From NCBI GenBank assembly GCA_000437255.1, contig FR899094.1:89632-99312 (forward strand): a stretch of 9,681 bases of DNA. Direction: 5' to 3'. This DNA is from Ruminococcus sp. CAG:403. Lineage in GTDB: Bacteria; Bacillota; Clostridia; Oscillospirales; Ruminococcaceae. Under the pieces are notes generated by a model. The model saw only the letters and a list, made by a program, of their open reading frames with translations. It ran no database searches and was not told where the DNA came from. Position numbers and translations under genes: made by a program. How positions within the stretch are numbered: the stretch's first letter is position 1; every line of letters starts with the position of its first letter. Below are positions 1-6,720 of the stretch, piece after piece.

Positions 1-96
1 CAGATTATCACCCGAAGTGCCCACTGCGCAGCCAGTCAGCAAAAGCGCTGCTCCAATCAGGCAAATCCATGCGCTTATTTTTTGTCTCGTTCGCAT
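1..96 (-). CDS. Putative lipoprotein, N-terminal fragment (runs off window)
   Basis: The first 32 codons of a minus-strand gene are visible and the rest lies beyond the left edge. The peptide begins MRTRQKISAW, a basic n-region. A hydrophobic core (ICLIGAALLL) follows, then the lipobox L20-T21-G22-C23, which fits signal peptidase II with lipidation of Cys23. After Cys23 comes a small, polar linker (AVGTSGDN). The start overlaps the last 22 bases of citrate synthase in another frame, so the two are probably co-transcribed. An AAAGGGG Shine-Dalgarno-like stretch lies about 17 nt upstream, which is longer than ideal. No better in-frame start exists before a stop codon at 130-132. The function of the mature protein cannot be judged from this fragment; it would be anchored to the outer face of the membrane. 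Confidence 0.72.
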   Translation of the reverse strand, partial: MRTRQKISAWICLIGAALLLTGCAVGTSGDNL

Positions 97-1448
97 AATG
101 GGATATATTTCCGCCCCTTTGCAATGGCCTTATAAGCAGGACGAATGATGCGCTTTCCGGTAATCAGCTCTTCCATGCGGTGTGCCGACCAGCCTACAAT
201 ACGGGCAGTTGCAAACAACGGTGTAAATAGCTCATCCGGAATACCCAGCATCCGGTAAACCAAGCCGGAGTACAGGTCTACGTTGGCGCAAATGGTTTTA
301 TCAGTGCCCCGTACGCTGTGCAGCAGTTCCGGGGTCAGCATTTCAATTTTATCCAGCAGGCGAAATTCTGCTTCGATTTCCTTGCCCTGTGCCAGTTCAA
401 ATGCTTTTCGCTTGAGGATGCAGGCTCTTGGATCGGAGAGGGTATAGACAGCGTGTCCCATTCCATAGATCAATCCAGCCCGGTCGCCGGCTTCCCGCTT
501 TAGAATTTTGGTTAAATAATCTGCTACTTCGCCGTCATCTTCCCAGTTGGAAACATGCGCCTTGATGTCGTCCAGCATCTGAATCACCTTGATGTTGGCA
601 CCGCCATGCCGGCGACCCTTCAGAGAATTGACTGCGGATGCATAAGCTGCATAGGCATCGGTGCCGGAGGAGGTTGCAACCCGGCAGGCAAAGGTGGAGT
701 TGTTTCCGCCGCCGTGGTCTGCGTGGATGGCAAGCAGGGTATCCAGCAGTTGTGCTTCCTTCTTGGTGTAAGTACGGTCATGCCGGATCAGAGACAGAAT
801 GGATTCAGCTGTGTTTTCCGTTGCACGCAGCTGGTGCATGATGAGGCTCATGTTGTCGTACTTATGCCGCTTTGCCTGATAAGCGCCGTCAATCAAAATC
901 GGCATCTTGGCAATCAGATCCAGGGCAATGCGCATTTCATTTTCGATGCGCATATCTTCCGGAGAATCATCATAAGAATAGAGCGAAAGGATGCTTCTGG
1001 ATAGTTTATTCATAATATTTTTAGAGGGGGACTGCATAATGGAATCCACCAGAAATCCAGGCGGAAGTTCTCGCCGTGCAGCAAGCGCCTGATTCATGAC
1101 ATCCAGTTCATGGGCATTGGGCAGTTCGCCGAACAGCAGCAAGTATACGATTTCCTCAAATACGAAGCGATCTTCCTGTTCTGCATGTTCTACTAAGTCT
1201 TCGATGCTATATCCACGATAAATGAGTTCACCGGGGATTGGTTGTACTTCACTTTCATTGATGACATAGCCGTGTACGTTACAGATTCTGGTAATACCGG
1301 CGGTTACCCCCGAACCATCGCTGTTGCGAAGGCCTCTTTTTACATGGAATTTTTCATAAAGTCTTGCGTCGATTTGAGAATGCTCCACCAGTTGGTTACA
1401 TAATTGTGTGATGTCTGTACCTGGTGTGCTTGTATTTGTAGGCATCAT
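75..1448 (-). CDS. gltA: Citrate synthase
   Basis: Condenses acetyl-CoA and oxaloacetate to citrate in the cytoplasm; in anaerobic Clostridia this normally feeds an incomplete TCA branch towards 2-oxoglutarate and glutamate. The family triad is present: His281 in RRHGGAN, His332 in GMGHAVY and Asp391 in NVDLYSG. Also present are the HADHGGGNNSTF block (242-253), DPRA (339-342) with a substrate-binding Arg, and ATARIVGWSAHRME (413-426) near the C-terminus. The length of 457 residues fits the clostridial type II-like form, slightly longer than short Gram-positive enzymes. Two adjacent ATGs open the frame (1446-1448 and 1443-1445). The first has a GGGGAGG ribosome site 9 nt upstream, but either could be used. 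It is transcribed from the consensus promoter at 1483-1511 with a leader of about 28 nt. Downstream it overlaps a lipoprotein gene, with no terminator between them. 2-Methylcitrate synthase is the main alternative; no prp-type genes are visible to support that. Confidence 0.95.
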   Translation of the reverse strand: MMPTNTSTPGTDITQLCNQLVEHSQIDARLYEKFHVKRGLRNSDGSGVTAGITRICNVHGYVINESEVQPIPGELIYRGYSIEDLVEHAEQEDRFVFEEIVYLLLFGELPNAHELDVMNQALAARRELPPGFLVDSIMQSPSKNIMNKLSRSILSLYSYDDSPEDMRIENEMRIALDLIAKMPILIDGAYQAKRHKYDNMSLIMHQLRATENTAESILSLIRHDRTYTKKEAQLLDTLLAIHADHGGGNNSTFACRVATSSGTDAYAAYASAVNSLKGRRHGGANIKVIQMLDDIKAHVSNWEDDGEVADYLTKILKREAGDRAGLIYGMGHAVYTLSDPRACILKRKAFELAQGKEIEAEFRLLDKIEMLTPELLHSVRGTDKTICANVDLYSGLVYRMLGIPDELFTPLFATARIVGWSAHRMEELITGKRIIRPAYKAIAKGRKYIPLCERDKK

Positions 1449-1482
1449 TGCAGAATTCCTCCCCTTTCATAATTTAACTTTT

Positions 1483-1511
1483 ATTATACACGAAAATAGC
1501 CCAAGTGTCAA
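1483..1511 (-). promoter_or_regulatory. Consensus sigma-A promoter of citrate synthase
   Basis: Read on the minus strand, a perfect -35 TTGACA (1506-1511) and a perfect -10 TATAAT (1483-1488) are separated by exactly 17 nt. Transcription would begin near 1476, about 28 nt before the first ATG. A fully consensus promoter suggests strong, housekeeping expression unless an operator or repressor intervenes. Confidence 0.9.
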
Positions 1512-1534
1512 TAAAACCATGCAAAAAAAGGCAT

Positions 1535-1565
1535 GCCGGCAAAAAGGCGGGAATTCGCTGCCGGC
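1535..1565. repeat. GC-rich inverted repeat between divergent genes
   Basis: GCCGGCA (1535-1541) is complementary to TGCCGGC (1559-1565), giving a 7-bp stem with a 17-nt loop. It lies upstream of the citrate synthase -35 box and upstream of the spoIID ribosome site. It could be an operator or a leader hairpin, or it could be chance, because GCCGGC is itself palindromic. No downstream U-tract on the plus strand makes it a terminator. Confidence 0.35.
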
Positions 1566-1623
1566 TGAAAGAATTCATATGCTGATGATCGCCCAATAGG
1601 CGGGAAAAAGAAAGGAGCGTATC

Positions 1624-2691
1624 ATGCGACAATATGCAGTATTAATCGGAGTGGTGGCACTTTTGCTATTTTTGATTCCGGCGGTGCCGGCGGTGCTCAT
1701 GGGACAACCGGATGCACGGGGCATTTCTTCTGCCGAGGGAAGCCTGTCTGCTGCAACCGCAGAAAAGCAGGCGGAAGCAGCAACACCGGACAAACCGGCA
1801 GATGCCGCACAGCAACCTGATACAGCGGAAACCTTTTCTGTTTTGGATATTACCACTGGAACGGTTGAAACCATTTCGGTACGGGATTATCTCATTGGGT
1901 CTGTTTGTGCCGAAATGCCAGCCACCTTTGAGCCGGAAGCGCTGAAAGCACAGGCAGTTGCAGCACATACCTATGCCGTGCGGCAGCAGCTGCTGGAGCA
2001 GCAGAATCCAACGGCGGATTTATGCGGTGCAGATTTTTCCAACGACAGCAGCCGGTATCAGGCATATTTTACGGAGAATCAGGCGAAGCAATACTACGGA
2101 GAAAATTTTGACCGGTATTATGAGAAGATTGCAGCAGCAGTCGATGCAGTCTACCCCTATTTGTTGGAATATCAGGATGAACCGATTATTGCGGCGTTTT
2201 GTTCCATGTCCTCCGGAAAAACGGAAAGTGCAGAAAATGTCTGGGGCAGTGCCGTGGCATATCTGGTTGCAGTGGACAGTGCCGCAGATGAAACGGCACC
2301 ACGCTACTTAACAGAAACCAATTTTACCCAGGAAGAGGTACGCAGCGCATTGGAACGGGCGTTCCCGGACTGCAAGCTGGATGAGGACGCTACAAAGTGG
2401 ATACAGATTGTAAGTACTTCGGATTCTGGCACAGTTCTGACGGCACAGGTTGGCGGCTGCACCGTCACCGGACAGGAAATCCGGGCAGCCTTGTCGCTGC
2501 GTTCAGCGGCGTTTTCCATAGAGGTAGCGGATCCGGTCATCACCATTACCACGAAAGGATATGGGCATGGCGTCGGCATGAGTCAGTACGGTGCCAATGC
2601 CATGGCAAAAGCAGGCAGCACCTGGCAGGAAATTTTGGCGCATTACTACCCGGGCACGGAACTGCGGGAGGTTGGGGCAACAATGCAGTAA
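1624..2691 (+). CDS. spoIID: Stage II sporulation protein D, peptidoglycan lytic transglycosylase
   Basis: In spore formers SpoIID acts with SpoIIP and SpoIIM in the mother-cell membrane. It cleaves peptidoglycan strands so the mother cell can engulf the forespore. The protein has an N-terminal membrane segment (about residues 4-26) and an Ala/Glu-rich, low-complexity extracytoplasmic linker (about 34-68). The SpoIID domain runs to the C-terminus. Family blocks include VRDYLIGSVCAEMP with the catalytic-type Glu97, EALKAQAVAAHTYAVR (105-120), a PIIAAFCSMSSGKTESAENVW-type block (187-207) and the C-terminal GYGHGVGMSQYGANAMA (312-328). The length of 355 residues is normal. ATG 1624 has an AAAGGAG site (1611-1617) 6 nt upstream. 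The gene is transcribed alone, divergent from citrate synthase and convergent with the glycosyltransferase operon. I found no convincing sigma-E promoter. The central region keeps Cys134 but not the His/His-Cys residues expected of the clostridial zinc site. SpoIID/LytB-like proteins outside sporulation are an alternative. Confidence 0.92.
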   Translation: MRQYAVLIGVVALLLFLIPAVPAVLMGQPDARGISSAEGSLSAATAEKQAEAATPDKPADAAQQPDTAETFSVLDITTGTVETISVRDYLIGSVCAEMPATFEPEALKAQAVAAHTYAVRQQLLEQQNPTADLCGADFSNDSSRYQAYFTENQAKQYYGENFDRYYEKIAAAVDAVYPYLLEYQDEPIIAAFCSMSSGKTESAENVWGSAVAYLVAVDSAADETAPRYLTETNFTQEEVRSALERAFPDCKLDEDATKWIQIVSTSDSGTVLTAQVGGCTVTGQEIRAALSLRSAAFSIEVADPVITITTKGYGHGVGMSQYGANAMAKAGSTWQEILAHYYPGTELREVGATMQ

Positions 2692-2694
2692 GAG

Positions 2695-2732
2695 AAAAAA
2701 CGCCTGCCAAACAACAGACCGTTTGACAGGCG
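2695..2732 (-). terminator. Intrinsic terminator of the glycosyltransferase operon
   Basis: A 12-bp stem (2701-2712 with 2721-2732) closes an 8-nt loop. On the minus strand it is followed directly by six T residues (2695-2700), so it ends the operon 18 nt after the last stop codon. In the minus-strand RNA the one irregular pair is a G-U wobble. In the plus-strand RNA the same position is a C-A mismatch and there is no clean U-tract. Termination of spoIID, whose stop codon is 9 nt away, should therefore be weaker. Confidence 0.88.
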
Positions 2733-2749
2733 TAAAAATTGAGATGGTT

Positions 2750-3931
2750 TTATTGCAGCACGTTGTTCAACGCGCGGCAAAGCCGCTGCATCATTTGTGC
2801 TTCATCATATTGTGTGGCAACATAAATTCCTGCTTGTACTGCCATAGCATCTCGCTGATCTGGATGCTGTTCCAGGTAGCGCAGGATTCCTTCAAATTCA
2901 AAGTAATCCCGGTAATATAGCCCGGCATTGCTTCTTCGGCAGTGGTTGCAGAGGACGGGGTTTGCTGCCTGTACCAGAACCGGAACAGAAACGCTCATGG
3001 CTTCTAGCATAACAGCCGCAGAATTTCCTGTGGCAGACGGAAGAACCATGGCATAGGCGCCGGCAATGCCGTTGTACTTCTCCACTTCTGAGACATATCC
3101 AAGCGCCAGAATATCGGGATGCCGTGGAATTTCACAGCGTACATTGCCCAGCAAGACCAACTTTAGATGGCTGGCGTTGCGGCGTTTGTATTCCAGAAAA
3201 TAATGCAGCATCATGGGGCAGTCCTTTTCCGCACTGACCTTGCCGACATAGATGAGATAGGGCGCATCAATTTGATGCTGTTGCGCAAATTGTGCCGGGT
3301 TCAGGCTTGACGGAACATCTGCCGTGCTGCCCGCCAGGATGCAGGGAATGCGGTTGGTCTGGAATCGCCTCCGAATCCATTGCCGTTCCTCGTCACTGCG
3401 GAAAATCAGCAGCTGCGGCAGGGTAAACAGGACTTGGCTGGACTGAAACCGCAGCGGTGTTTCCTGCTGCACACAGGGGATTAGGATGGATCGCTCTGCA
3501 ACTTCCGGCAGACCCATCATGGTGAGATAATTGGCAAATTCTACGAACAGAACCGCTTGATAGCGATTGTGATTTTTCTTGAGATAGGTGATGCAGTCCG
3601 GGCAGCAGGGGCCGTATTTTTCAAACCAGATTTTTTCCTGTGCCGGATCCGGGCCGGTTTCCTCCAGCTGTTTCTGGTACTGCTGATCAAAGGTTGAAAA
3701 GTCCAGTGTCTTGGGATGCGTCACAGAAAAGCGGCGGATTCGAACGCCCTGTACGGCCTCCACGGTTCGGACATACCAGTTTTTCCAGGATTCTGCATCG
3801 ATGGCACGAGTCGTCAGAACATCGACCTGATAATGCTGGGTCAGCAGTTCCGCCAGTCTGCGTGCGTAGGCGGCTGTGCTGCCGGTTGCTTCCTTGCCAT
3901 ACAGCGGTGTGACCAATGCGAGTCGTTTCAT
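2750..3931 (-). CDS. GT4-like glycosyltransferase (third GT of operon)
   Basis: A GT-B-fold, retaining-type glycosyltransferase, inferred to add a sugar from a nucleotide donor to a surface glycan at the cytoplasmic face of the membrane; donor and acceptor are unknown. The N-terminal half starts MKRLALVTPLYG followed by GSTAAYARRLAELL, the usual acceptor-side Rossmann opening. The C-terminal donor domain begins YLIYVGKVSAEKD (225-237, Lys236 at the expected phosphate-binding place). It continues with LVLLGNV and the SAAVMLEAMSVSVPVLV block (304-320) carrying Glu310. Eight residues earlier, where the motif's first Glu normally sits, is Gly302. The block LYYRDYFEFEG (338-348) is shared with the preceding gene. 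Length is 393 residues and there is no membrane segment. The start overlaps the upstream stop as ATGA, with AGGAGG 10 nt upstream. A Cys-rich stretch GPCCPDC lies at 107-113. It is the last gene before the operon terminator. Confidence 0.85.
   Translation of the reverse strand: MKRLALVTPLYGKEATGSTAAYARRLAELLTQHYQVDVLTTRAIDAESWKNWYVRTVEAVQGVRIRRFSVTHPKTLDFSTFDQQYQKQLEETGPDPAQEKIWFEKYGPCCPDCITYLKKNHNRYQAVLFVEFANYLTMMGLPEVAERSILIPCVQQETPLRFQSSQVLFTLPQLLIFRSDEERQWIRRRFQTNRIPCILAGSTADVPSSLNPAQFAQQHQIDAPYLIYVGKVSAEKDCPMMLHYFLEYKRRNASHLKLVLLGNVRCEIPRHPDILALGYVSEVEKYNGIAGAYAMVLPSATGNSAAVMLEAMSVSVPVLVQAANPVLCNHCRRSNAGLYYRDYFEFEGILRYLEQHPDQRDAMAVQAGIYVATQYDEAQMMQRLCRALNNVLQ
2889..2911. repeat. 23-bp exact block shared with 4082-4104
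   Basis: These bases are identical to 4082-4104 in the neighbouring glycosyltransferase gene, in the same orientation. They encode the RDYFEFEG segment in both proteins, while the DNA either side has diverged. This fits paralogy with a constrained motif, or a short gene-conversion tract. Confidence 0.7.
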
Positions 3932-5127
3932 TCTGCGGCAGCCTCCTTTCCCAGCTTTTCAAAAAACGCCCGATAGCGCTTGGCTACAACCGGACGGGAA
4001 TAATACGACTGTACAAAATTACAGCCGTTTTGTCCCATTTCGGTTGCTTCTTTTTCGTGGGACAGCAGGTACTTGACAGCACCTTCAAATTCAAAGTAAT
4101 CCCGAAAATACAATCCGCCGTTGGACTGTACCGCAAAGGAACGTGTGACGGCACAGCGGCTGTTCACCAGTACCGGACGGCCGCACAGCCAGCATTCCAT
4201 CACAGCTTGCGGAAAGACCGTTTCTAAGGCAGGCTGACAGAGTGCCAAGGCTGCTGCCATGGCATTGTATTTATCTTGTGTTTCCAGGTAGCCCAAATCC
4301 AGAACCAGCTTAGATAGGGCATCCGGGAAAGTCGGTGAACCGGTTCCCATCAGCACCAATTGCAAATTTCTGCCGTTTCGATGGCAGTATTCCAAGTAGT
4401 ATTGCAGCAGTTGATCCAGATTGCGATCCATGGTTTTTCTGCCGGCATACAGCAGGAACGGCTGATCGATCTGGTATTTTCTTCGGAATGCTTCCGGATT
4501 GGCGGTGAGCTTGGACTCCATTCCCAGCCCAACGCACAACACTTCTGTATAAGTAAAGTCATAGAATCGGTTTGCCATACGCCGTTCCGGTTCTGTATTA
4601 AAGATCACGCCTTTTGCCTGCACATATGCCTGCCGGAAGATACGCAGCTGCATCATGGCTTCACAGTGGAAACCTGGAATCAGTACCGCTTTTTCCGGAC
4701 AAATGCGCATGCCGAAATAGGTTGTGCCATATTGGTAGGAAACGAATACAAACAGGGCGTAATCGTCCTGTTTGGTTTGGATGTAGTCGTACAGCAGCGG
4801 ACTGTTGATGGATTCCTGCATCAGCAGTTCCTCTTCAAAGATGGTCAGCGGTTCCCGCTTTCGCACACGCCGGTACAGCTGGTCATAGGTACGTTCATCC
4901 CGGTTCCGCACCGGAAATCGCCGTACGGGGACATCATCCACCAATGCGGTTCCGATGGCATAATAATTGTGGCTCCAGTCTGCGTCTACTCCGTGCACAC
5001 AGGTGGTCAGGACTTCTGCTTCCAGACCATCCCGGCGCAGTGCCAGAATCATTTCCTTGAGTTCTCGTTCGACACTTCCCGGAATGCCTTCTGCATACCA
5101 AGGGGTTACAAATCCGATCTTTTTCAT
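3928..5127 (-). CDS. GT4-like glycosyltransferase (second GT of operon)
   Basis: A GT-B-fold glycosyltransferase of 399 residues, without membrane segments, probably extending a surface polysaccharide with a sugar that cannot be deduced. It opens MKKIGFVTPWYAEGIPGSVE with a following amphipathic helix (RELKEMILALRRDG), the GT4 acceptor-domain start. The donor domain begins FLLYAGRKTMDRNLDQLL (224-241), where the usual Lys after the glycine loop appears as Arg235. It continues LVLMGTG (257-263) and LETVFPQAVMECWLCGRPVLV (301-321). Glu311 is the conserved second acid. The first Glu (302) is one residue further away than in a standard E-x7-E motif. The SNGGLYFRDYFEFEG block (335-349) matches the next gene closely. 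The start is an ATGA overlap with AGGAGG 10 nt upstream (5138-5143), so translation is likely coupled to its neighbours. It is clearly a paralogue of the third GT but much diverged. Confidence 0.86.
   Translation of the reverse strand: MKKIGFVTPWYAEGIPGSVERELKEMILALRRDGLEAEVLTTCVHGVDADWSHNYYAIGTALVDDVPVRRFPVRNRDERTYDQLYRRVRKREPLTIFEEELLMQESINSPLLYDYIQTKQDDYALFVFVSYQYGTTYFGMRICPEKAVLIPGFHCEAMMQLRIFRQAYVQAKGVIFNTEPERRMANRFYDFTYTEVLCVGLGMESKLTANPEAFRRKYQIDQPFLLYAGRKTMDRNLDQLLQYYLEYCHRNGRNLQLVLMGTGSPTFPDALSKLVLDLGYLETQDKYNAMAAALALCQPALETVFPQAVMECWLCGRPVLVNSRCAVTRSFAVQSNGGLYFRDYFEFEGAVKYLLSHEKEATEMGQNGCNFVQSYYSRPVVAKRYRAFFEKLGKEAAAE
4082..4104. repeat. 23-bp exact block shared with 2889-2911
   Basis: Second copy of the direct repeat, in the second glycosyltransferase gene and in the same reading frame as the first copy. 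It codes for RDYFEFEG within the conserved C-terminal donor-domain block. Confidence 0.7.
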
Positions 5128-6203
5128 GGCTGCACCGCCTCCTCTTTCGTATGCGGCTGGAAGATAGCATGCATTTGCGGTTCAAAAATCTTGCGAATTT
5201 CCTGATAGGAAAAGAGCAGCTGCCGCTGCCGCTGTGCGGTGACCAGTTCCCGCCGCAGGGTCTGATCGGTTAAGATGCGATGTGCCAGCAATGCCGCTTC
5301 CATGGGATCCCGTTCTTCTAAGACAGCCGCTGCACCATCCAGCATGCAGGATGCACCGCCGGCATAGGCGAGAATGGGAACTGCATAATACATGGCTTCC
5401 ACCAGCGGAACGTTGAAGCAGTCATAGGCAGCTGTATAGAGAAACAGATCTGCCAATCGGAAGTACGCGACAACTTCTGACGGGGAAACCGCTCCGACAA
5501 ACTGCACATGACGCAGTTCCAATGCCTGCGCATAGCGCTGTAGCCGTTTCCGGTATTTTGGAGTATCCCGGTCGCTTCCAATGAAGAACAACCGACTGTT
5601 GGGATTGCAGTGCCGCTGATAGCAGGCAAAAATCTGCAACGCATCCTCCAGTTTGTGATAGGGCACCACATCGCCCACGAGAATCCAATTGGTTAGGCCG
5701 TCGTCCTCATAGCGGTGCAGCAGCTGCGGATCCGGTGTGCTGACATAATCGGAAACCGATACACAGCGTGGACGCACGACAATGTCACATTGGAAATTGA
5801 GTGCTTCCAGTTCGTTCTTGCCGGCTTCTGAATCGGTGATGCAGAAAGCGGCATAGGCAGCAGCGTCACAAAGCTGCTGCAAACGAACATCCAGCACCTT
5901 TGCCAGGGCAGGCTGGTAGGGGCGCAGGGAGCGTATCGGCGGCAGCCCATGGTACACCAAGCCAATCCGGCAGCGTTCCGGCAGCGCATCTACTCCATCT
6001 GCATAAGCAGTGACATGATACAGCAGCACGTCTTGCTTGGTGAGTCGGGGCATCTGTTCCGGCGGCAGAGCTGCTCCCGTACCGCCTTTGGCATAAATTC
6101 CGGTACGGAATCCCATATTGCGTAGCATTCTGTCCATTGCAATGGCATCCGCTTCCAGAGAGCCGTTTGGCCGCCAGGCAGACAGCAGCTGTACCAGCCT
6201 CAT
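5124..6203 (-). CDS. GT4-like glycosyltransferase (first GT of operon)
   Basis: A GT-B glycosyltransferase of 359 residues, resembling mannosyl- or rhamnosyl-transferases of O-antigen-type pathways more than its two neighbours do; sugar specificity is unknown. The N-terminal half carries LLYHVTAYADG (60-70) and IGLVYHGLPP (80-89), a conserved stretch in this subgroup. Donor-domain blocks are WILVGDVVPYHKLEDAL (173-189, with Lys184), RLFFIGS (204-210), VQFVGAVSPSEVVAYFRLAD (233-252) and YDCFNVPLVEAMYYAVPILAY (260-280). In that last block the usual E-x7-E reads D261-x7-E269. The VAYFRLADLFLYTAAYDCF stretch is the typical strand-helix before the motif. The gene starts with an ATGA overlap on the coiled-coil gene, with AGGAGG 7 nt upstream (6211-6216). 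It lacks the YFEFEG block found in the other two GTs, so it is the most distant of the three. Its C-terminal tail (FQPHTKEEAVQP) is short and polar. Confidence 0.87.
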   Translation of the reverse strand: MRLVQLLSAWRPNGSLEADAIAMDRMLRNMGFRTGIYAKGGTGAALPPEQMPRLTKQDVLLYHVTAYADGVDALPERCRIGLVYHGLPPIRSLRPYQPALAKVLDVRLQQLCDAAAYAAFCITDSEAGKNELEALNFQCDIVVRPRCVSVSDYVSTPDPQLLHRYEDDGLTNWILVGDVVPYHKLEDALQIFACYQRHCNPNSRLFFIGSDRDTPKYRKRLQRYAQALELRHVQFVGAVSPSEVVAYFRLADLFLYTAAYDCFNVPLVEAMYYAVPILAYAGGASCMLDGAAAVLEERDPMEAALLAHRILTDQTLRRELVTAQRQRQLLFSYQEIRKIFEPQMHAIFQPHTKEEAVQP

Positions 6204-6709
6204 AGCAGTTCCTCCTGTGCTTCCGGTTCTTTGGCGTGCAGAGCCGCCTGCAAAGCTTGTACCTGCTCCCGCAGCTGTTCAATTTGCAGGCGATTGTTTT
6301 TCTGCTGCAATTCCAGCATTTCAATACGGTCGTGAAGAGCCTGCTGGTTTTGTTCCTGGCTCTCCTGAATGAACAGCTCCACCTCCTGCATGGCTTGTAC
6401 CAAGCTGGCGTTGACAGCGCTTTGTTCCTCGGCGATGGGCTCTACATAAAATCGAGTCATTTTCCGAGCCAGTTTCCGGGCAGCTGTCACCAGGAAATTT
6501 CCTTGCAGTTCCTTTTCCGGTTCAATGCAGTACTGTTCTTCCGCAAACTGCACGTGATCCCGCAGTACATCCGAATCGAATCGGTCGGCAGAATCTGCTG
6601 TTTGTTCCGCATAGGGGACATCCGAAAAGGAGAGCATCTCCTTCTGATAGCCGTTCTTTTGAATTTCCGAGCGAATGTCCGCCATGATATCTTCAATATT
6701 GACGCTCAT
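6200..6709 (-). CDS. Small coiled-coil protein heading the glycosyltransferase operon
   Basis: No enzymatic motif, signal peptide or transmembrane segment is visible in these 169 residues. The N-terminus (NIEDIMADIRSEIQKNGYQ) is predicted helical. The middle (73-117) has a basic amphipathic stretch, VTAARKLARKMTRFYVEPIA, followed by EEQSAVNASLV. Residues 126-160 form a clean heptad pattern: a/d positions I129, L132, I143, L146, V150, L153 and L157, with Gln136 and Asn139 in the core. The acidic tail ends EPEAQEELL. From memory, the DIMxxIR opening and the FYVEPIxEEQxxxN segment resemble N-terminal regions of surface-polysaccharide methyltransferases and glycosyltransferases, here without the catalytic domain. 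First place in an ATGA-coupled operon with three GTs suggests a scaffold, membrane tether or chain-length partner, which is inference. ATG 6709 has only a poor adjacent ribosome site; see the split site at 6721-6748. Confidence 0.85.
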   Translation of the reverse strand: MSVNIEDIMADIRSEIQKNGYQKEMLSFSDVPYAEQTADSADRFDSDVLRDHVQFAEEQYCIEPEKELQGNFLVTAARKLARKMTRFYVEPIAEEQSAVNASLVQAMQEVELFIQESQEQNQQALHDRIEMLELQQKNNRLQIEQLREQVQALQAALHAKEPEAQEELL

Positions 6710-6720
6710 CTTCTTTACTC

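Noticed and set aside
555..1004. Plus-strand 149-codon frame opposite citrate synthase
   Set aside because: Cys- and His-rich antisense product with no domain and no ribosome site; the opposite strand holds the citrate synthase active-site residues.
1396..1470. Upstream ATG and short out-of-frame peptide ahead of citrate synthase
   Set aside because: The ATG at 1468-1470 is only about 6 nt from the predicted transcript start, has no ribosome site, and encodes about 24 unremarkable codons.
1575..1601. Possible sigma-E promoter for spoIID (TCATATG as -35)
   Set aside because: The -35-like match is fair, but no acceptable -10 (CATACAAT-like) lies 13-15 nt downstream, and the start would fall too close to the ribosome site.
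4360..5205. Plus-strand 281-codon frame opposite the second GT gene
   Set aside because: Same codon-aligned antisense effect over most of its length; the opposite strand encodes a clear GT4 protein with a ribosome site and operon context.
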